From assembly GCA_003993805.1 (NCBI GenBank), contig RSEF01000012.1:1512993-1576992 (forward strand): a stretch of DNA of 64,000 nt, given 5' to 3'. The notes beneath the pieces are model-generated. The model ran no database searches. It was not told where the DNA came from and was given only the letters and a program-made list of their open reading frames with translations. Below are positions 1 to 12,700 of the stretch, piece by piece. The stretch comes from Himantopus leucocephalus. Taxonomy: Eukaryota > Chordata > Aves > Charadriiformes > Recurvirostridae. How positions within the stretch are numbered: position 1 is the first letter of the stretch; every line of letters begins with the position of its first letter. The position numbers and the translations under genes are program-made.

Positions 1-3000
1 AGATAACCAAATACTTATCAGAAAAAAAAAAAAACCAAAAACAAAAAACCAAAATGAAACCCAAAAAACACAGCAGAGCACTATGTTCATAATTCTGATC
101 AGACCAACGTAGGCAGAAAGGCTGAAACAGAACAGCAAGCAGGCAGAACGGACAGCTGCAAATTACCCTGCGCATGACGGAGTGATGAGGGAGTAGGACT
201 GACAGCAGCAGCACAAGCTGTTCCAAGCGGATGCTGAGCTGCGTGGTCAGCAGACAGCAGGCCCAAGCACATCAGCTCACAGAGCTGGTCTTTCTGTGCC
301 CCGGGCCAGCTCTTCCCATACTGACAAGCCATTGCCAGAGGAATGGCCAGTCAGTATAATCTTTAATCAGAAACAGACACGGAGGTGATTCACCTTGTCA
401 CTCTCTTCACGCAAGGCCAGGTGCACAGGTAGCATGCAGCTCCATTTTGGACAGTATGTAATAGCAGATGTCAGGGCAAAATTATCTCACAAAAACGTTG
501 ATCCTGCTTCACTAAATGCAGTGAAACTAGACTGTTACCTCTTTGGTTTATCAAAAATTGAGTTGCCAATCATTCAGCTCATGAGCATTTAGAGAGAGCA
601 ATAAACACAAAGTTCAAACCACAGTTTTGAACTTATTGAAAAAAGTTTTCCTTTACCTTCTTTTACAATAATTCATATATTTTTTGATTATTTATCCCAC
701 TCTGGCTGACACTTTCTCACTTGGGCCCACACTCTCTGTCCATGCATATAGTATAGCCATACATACACAAACTTACATAAATGAGAACACGTGCCTAGGT
801 GAAGTGGGCAACTTTACACAGACATTTCCATAGGCATTTTTCTCTACAAAGAAAGAGATGGGTAAAATGGAAACATCTCCTCCCACCCTCCCAGATTCAG
901 GCCCAGTTACTGGAAACATACATATCGCTCCCTATAGGGACTATTTAACACTGTCTGCAACATTCCCCTATGAAAGGTTTTCTGCTGCCTTTACAACTTT
1001 TTGGGGTAGACCCCACACCCCAGCAAGACAAAGGACTGTACGCAAGCCAGTACCCAGACTAGCCTGTAAAAAGTTATATATTACTTTCAATTGGCTTCTG
1101 TTTAACAGTTCTTCTGGGTTTCTCTGACGTGCATGGAAGGCTTCATTTATCACGATCAGAAGACTAAAAGGGCAGGTCTATAAATTAACAGTTGGCATAA
1201 ACATGTCATTCATAAACACATTTAGAGGGAAGAGAGAGTCCCCTGCTGTTCAGATACACAGAAACAAGAGATTGCTAGAACAGTAAGCCACCTGCCGAAG
1301 CACACTAAACTACACTCCAGCGTGCTGGGTAGCTTACAGACTTATATTCAAAACAAAGAAAATACAATAACTCACCACTCCGTGAACTACCTACTGTCAA
1401 CACTAAAAGCGTTCAGTGCATAAGTTTCCTTATATTGTGACATCTAGACAAACCTTTATTTTTGTTTCAGAAATTAACTAGTATCAGGATACCTCTGAAA
1501 GCAGAAGGACCTGCTTTTAATCACCAAGAGTTAGCTGGCACCGCTTGTCATAAGCTTTTCTTGAAGCTTAATATCCAGAAAGACTCAAGAAAAGAAAATG
1601 TAGTCAAATGCTGAAGAGGGACAAGAGGGAAGTCTTATCCTTGTAATAAGTAATCACCCCACAACTATACTGGAAAGCACTGAGTCTTCCTTACACCCAC
1701 AGTAAGTTTTGAGCAACGACTCGTTTAAACAAACACTAAAATATGTCTAAGAGGAAGGCATTACAGCTAAGAAAAACTTAAGAGATGCTTTCAGGATCTC
1801 AGAAGAGATCATAAAGTTCATTTTGACATGCAAAAACCTGAATGGAGGTTTCACTTTAACATAAGTCACCTGAGTCAGATTTTTCATCTCTTTGCCTTGA
1901 GGTTCAGTGAGCATACAGATTTTGAAACAGAACAAAGAGTAAAAGGTACTGATATTAAGGCTGATTCATAACTTAAAAACAATCAGTGGAAAGACTGCTG
2001 CCAATTGCATTGGTTTTGAACCAAGATCCTACTGTATGCTTCCTTTAGCCTCTTCCTCAGTGAACATCACAGCTGAGAAAAGAACACAATAAACTTAATT
2101 CACTATACAAATTAAAAAAAAATTTCTCTGAAGCAGGAGAAAAAAGTTGTATCGGGCTCTTTAACAGCTGAATAATCTTCCAAAGATTTTCCATTCTTTG
2201 GTCAGTGTTTTCACATCCACATCTAAAAAGAGCTCCCATTTCTCAAAAGAACAAATCAACGAAATGTTCATGGCCACCGATAACACTAGTTGTTGGAGGT
2301 CATCAGGCGTTTTAGCTCTTCCATGTAAGAACTACGTTCCAAATAATTAACATATTAAACAGAAAAGCTTGTGTATCTACATGTCATTATGCATATGAAG
2401 ACAAAGAACTCTTCCTCATTCCCACATATGACTTTTTGTGGGCTTTTAAAGGCCACCAAATATGTGGTAGAGAATTTTCTAGATCACAAGTTCTAGTAAC
2501 AATTCTTGTGTGTTTCCCTGATGTTTATATTGGACTCTGACTTTTTAAGTACAGAATTGCTAAAAAGAAAGGCTTTGCAAGATAGTGAGACTCAAGTCCA
2601 GCTGAGCTATACCACTGCCTGTAATCTAAGTAAGCTACCTTCAGAAGGGTTACTAAAAATACCAACTTTTCCTCTCTTCCTCCAACTGCAAACCATGACC
2701 TGCAGCATCACCACATACTCACGCAACCAACTTCCTACGCCTTAAATTGTTCAAAACAGAAACAACTTTAAATTTCCTCACTAATTTCACTCTGAAGAGT
2801 CTCCCTTCCTGTCCTACAGGTTTCACAGTGAACTTAAACCCAAGGCATACAAATAAGAAACACCAGAATTTTACCTAAATTTCCAAGAACTAAGAGCATT
2901 CAAAGCATGTTGTTATATAGCCCATTTTTAATTGTAATCGATACCTGCTGCATTAAAAAAGAAAGCAAAATAACTTGTTCTTTCAATAAACATGAGAAGC

Positions 3001-4967
3001 CTAGTTTCCTACCAATGGATATTCACGTTTCCATTCCCTCTGTTTTGCCAAAAGTCCCATGACAAACTGAAAGCACTGCCATTGAACTTTTAATCTCCCG
3101 CTACCCCCAGTCCTGTTCCTGAGCACTCCTGTCCACAAAGCACCCTCAAGTTCAACTCCCATGCTCACATTAACAGCTTCCCTGTCACATTCTCCAGCAA
3201 GCAATCAAAAAAGTTGTGTTAGAAAAACTCCTGACAGAACCTTATTATCCATTCTTTTCAGCAAGTCAGTAGGTGCTTACCTGCACTTCTAGCCACAGGA
3301 ACACTAGCAAGTTTTCTTCCCCACCCAGACACCAATTTTCATTAAATCTGTTGGAAATGTATGCCTGAGACTGCCAACTCTCATCATAAAATGTCGCTCA
3401 TTACTGGATGAGAGGTATTGTTAGGTGAGGACAGAAAGCCTGAACACTTAAAGATTTCCACCCGTAGGAAATCAGCCTAAATATAAAATCCATTCTGCAC
3501 TGTGGATGAGGTCAGAGAGGAACCACTTTTGCCCCCACCCTATTGGCAAGCAGCCGAAGTCCTGAAGATCTTAACTGAATACACAATATGGCATAACTAT
3601 GAATAAATGGAGAAAATTGCTCTCAAAACATCAAAAGTTAAACCCCATATTGCAATACTATCACTTCTTACTCTAAGATCACGCCTACATTCCCATACAA
3701 ACCATGCGATAAACTGCTAAACATACGCATCTGATTCCTTGCCTTTGCAAGCAATTTGAAAAACTGTTTCTCAGCTTCATTCCTCCTGTATTTAGAAAGT
3801 TTTGACTAATTTCTACTGTAAATGTATTTGTGGACAACTGGTATTTAGATGATCTCTAGCCAGTAATATCTTACAGATTAATTCTCATCCAGCTCTGCAG
3901 ACCAAGTATTCACAAGAGTAACCACGATGTCTTTTGACTAGTCTTTTCGAGGGTAAGTGAGCCAAAATTTATTAACCTCTTCCCACAAAACAGTGTATTT
4001 ACTCTCCAAGTTACTACTCCAGCAGCAGTAGAAATATATTTACGCTAGACTGAAACTAAAATGGCCTGTTATGTTAAATGACACCTCACTAAACTTTCCT
4101 GTCTATACTGAAGGTCTCCAATCCGGTGCATCTCGGGAGTTGCTCTTTTCCAGAGGCATTTCAAGGTGTGATTCATTTCCCATTCAGTCAAATAATGCAT
4201 ATACATCTCCTTTATGACCCCTGACTGACAAATTCCTTTGTTAATTCTTAAGTCATAAGGGTAAAAAAAGGCCCTTCGGGGCAAAAATATTGAATGGAAC
4301 TAAAAATTACTCCAATCCACAGTTCATCTAGTTTTCCTGACTAAGGAGCAAGTCCCCAGGTATTACCACCAGCTCCTACAACAGCATTGCACAGAAGGTT
4401 TAGACATACATCCCTCCATATAGCTTTGGTTCCAGGACAGATCACTGAAGAATATCCTTAGTCACCTCTCTCCTGCTGCCAGACAATTACAGTTTCTGGC
4501 AATAGGGTACAAAAGAAAAGATGAAATACAAATGTGTCCCATAACACAGAACCCAGTTGCAATGATTGATTTTGCTTCCCAGATTACCAAAGACAGACTT
4601 TTCCCTAATTCAGAGGAGGGACTTCTTTCTATCTCTCTGAAACTTTTCATTTTAAACCTGTAACAGACTGCTTCAGCAGCACTCCTTGGTTTCGCAGCTG
4701 CCTTGCATGTAAACAGGTAAGAACAGAGCTGCATACCAGGAGACTTGGTGAGGGAAGGCAGACTTCCTGTAACTTTTGCAGTCATGTTTTTTCCAAACAC
4801 AAATAGGAACTGGGAAATGTGCAAGTAATGGGCAGGGGGGACACACGACACAGGAACACCGACCAAAAAAACAAAACCAAAAATCAAGATACTGATCAAA
4901 AAGCAGAAGCTGCAGTACAGAACTGTAACTAGAACATCATGATGTTCCACCCTTTCTTAGCAGGAGC

Positions 4968-5172
4968 AAGGGAAACATTAGTTATATGTACTTGTGCTCA
5001 TGGATTTACTTTTCATTGTTACTATTAAGTGGTGAAAATAAAGATAAAAAATTAATTTAAAATAAAACANAAGGGAAACATTAGTTATATGTACTTGTGC
5101 TCATGGATTTACTTCTCATTGTTACCAATTAAGTGGTGAAAATAAAGATAAAAAAATAATTTAAAATAAAAC
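4968..5172. repeat. Near-identical 102-base direct repeat split by one N
   Basis: Copy 1 is 4968-5069, the N is at 5070 and copy 2 is 5071-5172. The copies start AAGGGAAACATTAGTTATAT and differ at a few sites (TTTTCATTG versus TTCTCATTG, and small indels). It fits an unmerged contig overlap or two haplotype ends inside DOCK3 intron 1. Confidence 0.9.
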
Positions 5173-7852
5173 CATTAACAGATTTTAACACTAATTCTTC
5201 GAATAAACTAAGAACAGGTGCTGTTTATGCAGACAGGTTTTCCTTCTCCATGATTTAATAAATACATATTTAATACAGTCAGCCATACAAAGCACAGGAT
5301 TAACTACATTAAAAACAAAACCCAAACCAACTTTGAGAACCACCTAAATGTGCTCCTTGCACAAAAATAAAGCAGCAGAAAGTGACAGTGTAATGAAATA
5401 CATAATCAGCTCTCACACATTTGCCAAATTTTAATTAACAGTTACTTACTAAAGAGTTCTCTCTGCTTAGCTTTTTAATTCATTATTATTTAATACTTGC
5501 TTTAGAAGACTAATGTAACTAATCAGATCACTTTAATAAATATTTTCTTAGCGACAGAGACTGCTTTAAAAATATTAAAACACTAGAGGGCTAGAGAGCT
5601 AGTTAGCTTCAATAATCGGTTTAGAAACCTCACTAATTGTTTTCATAACTGGTCATCTTAAGCACCTGTGGAAGAACTGTTTGCCTTTCAACAGTGAGTC
5701 TAAAAGTGTAGTTAGGATTAGAGCCACTGAACATAAGTATTTCTAAATAGAACAGAAGGGAATTATTCACAACAGCTACCAGGTAGTAGCTATAGCAGCT
5801 GAGAAATACAATCAAGGAAGAACTTCAGTGTTGCTAGGGGACTGTTTAATTTAATTATTTATTTAGAAATAGCCTGAGCAATCTTTTAATCTCTGTTGCA
5901 GAAGCATACAATGACTTGTATGAGAATTGGGCAATACAATGGAGTTCTACAACTGTAAGCACTGAAGACTTCTTTTAATTGCAGCTAGACAGGCAAAGAG
6001 AACTTCAGAACTGCCAAAAAGCTACTGACGTTCACATCAGTAAATTTAGCGTATTCACTTGCAGTCAAGAGTCTGTCTAGCTCTAAAGGGGCATCTGCAA
6101 AGGGGCTCCAACAAGCACATAATAAACGTCTTTGCCTTAAACTCTTTGAAAGCCAACGCAGAATACAAAGCCCTTCTATACCCAACACGTTGAGAGAAGG
6201 AACATGGTGTCTTTCTGAAGGAACAGTTTCTATAAATTATCATCTCTGAGCCAACTACCTAGATAAGATGGTGACACAAATCACAATTTACTTTCAACTA
6301 AGAGAACAGCATCAGAATTAACTACTTTATAAGATACTTTCCTTGATACACATGAATAGGTACGTACAGGGCCTGGGTGCCCAAACATACCTTTCTATTT
6401 CACCAGAAAGCTCTTTGTGATATTCCAGTTGCAGAAATAATCAAAATTTTTCCCACCCAACTTACATCGTCAGGGACAGAAAGTCTAGTCCCTTAATCCA
6501 AAGGCACATCAAAAACTTTTCATGGTTTAACAAGAGCACAGAGAAAATGCACAGAGGTTTTTTTGATACACAGTGGTCAAAATAAAAACAAAACAAACTA
6601 CTAAAGTCCAAGGCACAACCTCATACCAGCAACTCATGCCAAGAAAATTATTTTTGCACGTATTATATTTGTGAAATCAGGATAACTTACATCAGGGGCA
6701 AAAAAAAAAAACCAACCCACACTTTTTATTTGCTAGTGCACCTCCAAACAGTAAAACCTTAGGTCTACACCTTCTATAGGCTGGTTTCTCCAAAATGCAC
6801 AAGAATGACCACTCCAGCAAGCAATGACAGATCTACTTCTGAAAAACTAGTACTCCTTTCCCCACTTATAGTAACTAAACTCCAGACATAAGCAACATTT
6901 TTCACCTATTCTCCCCCTCTGGAGGATTATCAACCAATTCCAATTACAGGAAAAGTAATTAAAGCTACCCAAGGATAAAAAAAAAAAACTTGCCTAGAGA
7001 TCACCAAAATTCTTAAGACTTAGCCATTATCTCAGACCTACCAGTATGCGCATTGTCTGAAAAAGAAAAGTAAACATCACAGGAATATTAAGACTACAGA
7101 ATATTCATTGAAATAACACTTGTTTTCATTCACTACTCTCTCTTCCGGATGCCTCTTCTAGACTTGTTTACAACCTGAATGGAGATTTCCTATCTTTTCC
7201 TCCCATACATCTGCATAAAAAAAAATTAGTTCACCTACTTTTCGGTTAAGGCAGCATACATACTGTCTTATTTGAGAACATGACCCGAACACAAACAAAA
7301 CTCTGAATATCAAACCCTGCAACACAGCAAAGAAAAATGACTACATAAACAGAGGAAAACCAATGAGACTTGAAAAATGAATATTTTTCTTTCTGAAGTC
7401 TCTATTACAATTATATCAGCAAGTTTAGTACTAGGACAACAGAGGCAGTCTTTCACCAGTGGTTAAGGTATGAGCAAATCTGGATACTTGGTATTCTCTG
7501 AACATCCAGCTGAGATGTAACAAAGCTTGTTAACTTTAGATACTCCCAGTGAGTGACAAACACAGCAACAGTATTGCAAGTAACAACTTTCTTGCGTTAT
7601 TTTATGCCATTTGTGTGTATTGCCCTACACTTAGAGGTTCTCATCTAACACACTGTATTTGATTTTATTTTTTTTAAACGAAAGTGAATCCCTTACTTCT
7701 TATATTTATTATGAAGATATGTGGAATGTACTAGGCAAAATATTTGTTGCACAAGATGAAAAATGAACAAAAAGTACCAGTACATTTTGTTGTTTGTTGA
7801 CTACATGCTCAAAACGTGTTGAAAATATTAGTGGCATTAAGGCTTTTAATTG

Positions 7853-8070
7853 ATCAACTGTCAAAATCCCACTTTAACAGTACAGGTTAACAGAATTTTG
7901 TAGCGAGTGTTTCTTGTATTTTTTAAATATTTGCAGAAATTGATCACTACTACACACTGCANATCAACTGTCAAAATCCCACTTTAACAGTACAGGTTAA
8001 CAGAATATTGTAGCGAGTGTTTTTTTGTATTTTTTAAATATTTGCAGAAATTGATCACCACTACACACTG
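7853..8070. repeat. Near-identical 108-base direct repeat split by one N
   Basis: Copy 1 is 7853-7961, the N is at 7962 and copy 2 is 7963-8070. The copies start ATCAACTGTCAAAATCCCAC and differ at a few bases (AATTTTG versus AATATTG, CACTACT versus CACCACT, and a T-run change). It is the same artefact pattern as elsewhere in the window. Confidence 0.9.
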
Positions 8071-8509
8071 TGGAACTTAAAAATCAATATGAACAATTGA
8101 TAACTACGAATTTAACGAAGCGTTTAGGTAAGTAATCAGGGCAGACTAGCTACTTTTATTATTATACGTGTCAACAGATTTTAAAAAGAAACAAAGAAAA
8201 AATAAATCCAAATAAACAAAAGTGAAGTTAAAGAAAGTCCGTCTTCCTTTCGTTAGGCATAACATTTCTGCTCTCATCAGAAACGACTGTACGACTAAAA
8301 GAGAGAAAAACCAAAGCCACCTCTCGGAGCAAACAAGATTCACGACGGCAGCGAAGCCCGATTTCCCATCAACAACGAAACCCAGCAATACTACGCGCTT
8401 ACAGACACACGTTGCCGACGAGCGCAATGCACCACGGACCCTGTAGCCCTACATCAGTAGCAGGAGAAGCCCCTGCAGTCCACAAAACCCCGTCCGTCCC
8501 CGTCCCCCC

Positions 8510-8882
8510 NNNNNNNNNNNNNNNNNNNNNNNNNNNNNNNNNNNNNNNNNNNNNNNNNNNNNNNNNNNNNNNNNNNNNNNNNNNNNNNNNNNNNNNNNNN
8601 NNNNNNNNNNNNNNNNNNNNNNNNNNNNNNNNNNNNNNNNNNNNNNNNNNNNNNNNNNNNNNNNNNNNNNNNNNNNNNNNNNNNNNNNNNNNNNNNNNNN
8701 NNNNNNNNNNNNNNNNNNNNNNNNNNNNNNNNNNNNNNNNNNNNNNNNNNNNNNNNNNNNNNNNNNNNNNNNNNNNNNNNNNNNNNNNNNNNNNNNNNNN
8801 NNNNNNNNNNNNNNNNNNNNNNNNNNNNNNNNNNNNNNNNNNNNNNNNNNNNNNNNNNNNNNNNNNNNNNNNNNNNNNNNNN
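8510..8882. other. Assembly gap of 373 N
   Basis: All bases are N. The left flank is C-rich (six C) and the right flank starts with 14 G, so the missing sequence is probably very GC-rich. It lies in DOCK3 intron 1, about 120 bases past the donor. Confidence 0.98.
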
Positions 8883-8938
8883 GGGGGGGGGGGGGGAGGC
8901 AGCCCCCCGGGTCCGGTGGCTGCGGAGAGCCGCGGTGA

Positions 8939-8984
8939 GGGGGTGGCGGCGGGTGATGGGGGGGGTGTCGGGGTAGGGGGGGGG
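8939..8984 (+). other. G-run cluster with G-quadruplex potential beside the DOCK3 donor
   Basis: Five G runs occur in 46 bases: G5 at 8939, G3 at 8951, G8 at 8958, G4 at 8970 and G9 at 8976, with short loops. This meets the usual four-run G-quadruplex pattern on the plus strand, which is the template strand for DOCK3. It ends 16 bases from the exon 1 splice donor. Another run of 14 Gs at 8883-8896 borders the gap. Confidence 0.7.
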
Positions 8985-9000
8985 ATGTGGCAGCACCTAC

Positions 9001-9037
9001 CCACGCCGTATTTCTCCTCCTCGGTCGGACTCCACAT
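9001..9037 (-). CDS. DOCK3: DOCK3 first coding exon (start codon to 5' splice site)
   Basis: The exon reads on the minus strand from the ATG at 9037 and encodes MWSPTEEEKYGV plus the first base of codon 13. It is followed at 9000 by a good splice donor, GTAGGT. From memory, mammalian DOCK3 begins MWTPTEEEKYGVV, so 11 of 12 residues agree; DOCK4 is less similar (MWIPTEHEKYGVV). DOCK3 (MOCA) is a mainly neuronal Rac guanine-nucleotide exchange factor that works with ELMO proteins in cytoskeletal and axon control. These residues lead into its N-terminal SH3 domain, whose body lies in later exons outside the window. The ATG has A at -3, lies inside a CpG island and is next to MAPKAPK3, its expected upstream neighbour. 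The rest of the gene runs leftward off the window. The match is short, but the start, donor, island and synteny agree. Confidence 0.93.
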
Positions 9038-9417
9038 GCTGCTGCGGCGGCAGCCGGCCGCGGATCGCCTGGGCAGAGCGAGGCGGGCGAGCGCCGCTCA
9101 TGGAGCGGGGGCGGCTTCTCCTCCTTTCCCGCCCCCCCCCCTCCCGCCTTCCCCCTCAGCGGGGGCGCTGCTCCGCGGCCGCCGCGCCGGCTGCCCCCGC
9201 CTCACGCTCCGGCCGGGGCTGCGCTGAGGGTCCCTTCGCCTCAGCTGAGGGGAGGGGGGGCGGGGGAAGGTCGCCCCCCCCGCCCGCCCGGGCAGCAACA
9301 GCCGCCGCTCCCCTCAGCGCCCGGCGGGCGCTCGCCGCCGGCCCAGCGCCTCTCCTAGCGCGGCCCCGCCGCCTCAGCGGGCTCCCGGGCCCCGCGGCGC
9401 TCGGCGACCCCCAGCCG

Positions 9418-9442
9418 CCTCCTCCTCCTCCTCCTCCTCCTC
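9418..9442. repeat. CTC/GAG trinucleotide tract in DOCK3 island
   Basis: A run of CCT/CTC triplets about 25 bases long. On the DOCK3 (minus) strand it reads as GAG/AGG repeats, a purine tract that may fall in the 5' UTR if transcription starts upstream of it. Confidence 0.85.
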
Positions 9443-9532
9443 GCCGCCGCTCCTGTCGCCGCCGTCGCCACCGCCGAAGGACTCGGGCTGCCGCGCCCCC
9501 CCTCCCTCAACCTTCTCCCGGCGGAGCCCGGC

Positions 9533-9542
9533 GCGCATGCGC
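9533..9542. promoter_or_regulatory. Palindromic NRF1-type site GCGCATGCGC
   Basis: The ten-base palindrome GCGCATGCGC is the core of the consensus for NRF1 (nuclear respiratory factor 1), a common activator at CpG-island promoters and at neuronal genes. It lies about 500 bases upstream of the DOCK3 ATG. The motif is seen directly; binding is inferred. Confidence 0.6.
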
Positions 9543-9557
9543 GGCTCGCACCGCCCC

Positions 9558-9577
9558 TCACCACCACCACCACCACC
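9558..9577. repeat. CAC trinucleotide tract in DOCK3 island
   Basis: About six CAC/ACC triplets ending in a short C run. On the minus strand this reads as GTG repeats. It is a simple repeat in the promoter region, likely to vary in length. Confidence 0.8.
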
Positions 9578-9780
9578 CCCCTCCCGCCCCGCGCGGCCGC
9601 ACGAGGCGCGCGCGGGCGCGAGGCGCGGGGGCGGCGGCGCGTGGCCGGTTGGTAAACAGCGCGGAAAGGCTGCGCCCCCCCCTCCCCCCCCCGCCGGGAC
9701 AACGGGGCCGCCGGTAAAACCCGCCCCCCACCCGCCCGGGCTCGGAAGGCCCCTCCGAGCACGGACCTGAGCTCCACCGG

Positions 9781-12700
9781 CCCAGCAGCGTCTTGTGAAA
9801 AAAGGAAAATAAAGCGAAAATTCCTTCAAGAAATCAGAGAAGGGCAGTCCGGGCCGGGGGGGGGGCGGGTGGGAGAGGCGTGGGGGGACCCCCCCCTCCA
9901 CCTCCCAATTGCCCCCGCCGGCAGCGGGGGACACCGGCTGCTCCGTACTGCGCCCCTGGGAACCGCCAGGGCACAGGAGCGTGTCTTAAAAACTCGAAAA
10001 AATCCCAATTCGGTCCAGGTGAAGGGGGAAAAAAAATATTAAATCTCTTTTATTTGTTCCCTTTTTCTAAACCGCACGGGCGGCTGTCCTTCTGCCCACC
10101 CCCGCTGCCGCGCAGCCCGGTGACGGCCCTGCGGCCCACCCTGCCGTCCAGCCGCCGCACCGAGAGCTGCTTTTGTGGAAACCTTTTCAAATTATTTCCA
10201 ATTAAATAACTGGAAATTAATTATATAAGTGGAAATTAAAGCAAGCATACTTAAAGTGTTTAATGAGTTATTAGCTTTAAAAAAAAAGGAGAAATAATGG
10301 ATTTTACGAAGCGAACAAGGAAATGCTGTCAGCACTCTACTGGTGACACCACCGGCCCTCAGCGAGATCAAAATTTGTCTAATTTAACTTTTTTTAATCA
10401 ATTTCCAAAGCTTCTAAGGAGCTGGCAAAATTTGTACGGGTTGCACAATGAACCGTTATCCAAAATTTAAAACCGTTTTTAGATTTCATCGTTGAGTTCA
10501 TCTTTCATTTCTGCTCCTTCCATAAAACCTCAATTTGAATTCCTCGCAGCAAATTAAAAGCTGTAATATGTAATTCAAAACTTTTCCTGTAACTGAAATT
10601 TTGATCACCGCAAATATTGTGCCAGACGAGCGACTTCTCTGCAGGCAGAGCCTTCCCAAAGCTGGTGGCAGAAAACAACGCTTTCTATACAGCATTTTCA
10701 GAAACCTTTGTAAATAACTTACTTGATGTAAAGTTTTAGGATCACACTAAACTTTTTAATAATATAACTTCAGATATACCCAACACTTTTTATAGACTAT
10801 CTGTTCTATCATTATATAATAAAACAGAACGAAAGTCATCAATTTGCACTACAGAACTTAGGTTGCTGTGGAAACCTTCATTATTTATTTTTTTTAACAT
10901 GCGCAACTTATGTTTCAACACCGAAGGGGGACAGCTTTCTGTTTGCTTTTGTGTTTGGTTTTGGGCTGTTGGGTTTTGCTTTCCTGTGTAGAGTGCAAAC
11001 AGAAAGCGGCCAATAAGCGAGCACGTTTGTACATTATTGATTTCGAGAAAAACAACTGATTTCAATCACACCTTAATTCATATTCACATTTAGGCATATA
11101 TATTTACAATAGCTTCATTACTTTCCTTCCTGAGGCACTCCCACAGCATGCAGAAATAGCTTTCCGAAGGGACAAAGCCTGACAAAGTCACTGAGTTGCA
11201 TCTGTTGGAGATAGGCTGCTGCTGGGTTTGAGAAATTGCCATGGTTTTTATATATGTATATGTCAATAATAAATACCTCTTCACCTCTCACTAGTACTTT
11301 GGGAGCAGAAAACCTCTGCAGTGACAGGAATTGGTTAATTCTTCCAGCCTCTTCATTCCGCAGCCTGAGCGCTTCATGGATTCTTCCGGCTGCCAAGTTG
11401 ACCAGTAGTGAAACAGATACTTAAGAAAAAACACAGCAGATTTTTTATTTTTTATTTTTTTTTTTTTTTCAAAATACAGCCGTGTCTGAGTTGACTCTTC
11501 CCCTTAAATATGGAATGAAGGTGAACTTGGGAAGACAAGGTGAGAACCTTGCAAGGTTAGGTAAACTCGGAGGAGGACACCAAAATAGTTGACAGAATGG
11601 GACCTGCAAGGAACTAAGAGTATAAAAGAAACGTTTTGTTTAAAGGGAACTATGCATTTGTATTTCCTGATCATCGACACATAAATGATATAAATATATA
11701 AATGATGATAGCATTAACAGGTACAGTTATATCGATGATAGATTACTTTTGTTTAAAATATAGTGCATATTATAGTTCCCAACACTTTTCTGCACTGCTG
11801 CAGGTGATCCCTATTTTCGAACAGAGAGTCAGTAGACGGCATATGACCCGCTTCAGAGAAAAAAAAATCAGTGTATTTTACTGTAGAGTCAGTGGAATGC
11901 AAGTTCGCATAACTTAAAGTTACCAAATGTATTTACACCTGTTCCTCTGATATGTGCATTCACCAGTTTAATGAGTCTCCTATCACCTCTACATAAATCC
12001 TAATTGCTTTAGTAAATATCCGTAGCTTCGGTGTAGCATAGAACAAACACCTCATGCTGTAAAGGAGGCAGAGGCAGTAATCTCCCAGGCAGCAAGCAGG
12101 TATTCGGCATCACCCATGGGCAAGAGAGACCGAAGCAAACAGCCGCTATTGCGCAGGGCTGCAAAACAACTATTTCTTCTGTCTTTTTTCTCTTTTAACA
12201 GAGCTCACTCCTGCCAACCTCAAGCTCTTTAAAGCATGGGAAAAGCATAGTAAAAGCATAAACAAGAAATTCTGAGGGTTATATGCTCAAGGTGGTTTTT
12301 TTTTTTTTTTCTGGAGCTGTTTTTATTTTTCCTTATCATAAAGATTGCACATTTAAAAACCACCTCCACAACAAAATCAGAATCCAGTGCCTACTTCATT
12401 AGATTATTTAAATGGCTTTAATGTTTTGTTAAGAAGTTTTAAAAATTAACTTCAGCAAGCAAACTAAATTTTAAAATTTGCAATAGAGGCCAGAGCTCCT
12501 ACAAGAAGAACTGTTGGTGGACATCATGGGTCCCAAACGCTAACGCTTTTCAGAGAAAACCGGCTTCCCCCTGCAGAAGCCTTCTGGGCCTTTGTCACTA
12601 TGGTGTTGCAGCATTTGGAAATAATGGGAAATACACACTTCGAGACCTTATTTAATTGAACAAGACAAGTCAGAAGGAAGCGCTAATCACTTGGAATAAC

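Larger units (their letters stand above)
1..9000 (-). other. DOCK3: 5' part of DOCK3 intron 1
   Basis: Everything left of the donor at 9000 is the beginning of DOCK3 intron 1, which continues off the window. No exon with plausible splice sites and a recognisable product was seen. The DNA is AT-rich with scattered A/T runs and becomes GC-rich near 8440, where the CpG island begins. It includes a 373-N gap and two probable assembly duplications (4968-5172 and 7853-8070). The longest open frame, 4462-4950 on the minus strand, resembles no family and is judged chance. Confidence 0.85.
8883..9780 (-). promoter_or_regulatory. DOCK3: DOCK3 CpG-island promoter and 5' UTR
   Basis: A GC-rich block dense in CpG surrounds the DOCK3 start codon and ends abruptly at about 9780, where AT-rich DNA resumes. 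It has many GC boxes and C/G runs, a palindromic NRF1-type site, and CTC and CAC trinucleotide tracts. This fits a TATA-less housekeeping-type promoter. The transcription start probably lies upstream of the ATG, between about 9040 and 9600, but cannot be fixed from sequence. The gap at 8510-8882 probably hides the intronic edge of the island. Long open frames here on both strands (for example 9100-9717 plus and 9355-9777 minus) are products of base composition: they are low-complexity Pro/Arg/Ala/Gly strings. Confidence 0.85.

Noticed and set aside
4462..4950. 162-residue open frame on the minus strand in DOCK3 intron 1
   Set aside because: No recognisable domain, ordinary AT-rich composition, no splice or promoter context; likely a chance open frame.
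9100..9717. Long Pro/Arg/Ala-rich open frames in the DOCK3 island on both strands
   Set aside because: CpG-island composition suppresses stops; histidine and glutamate runs come from trinucleotide repeats.
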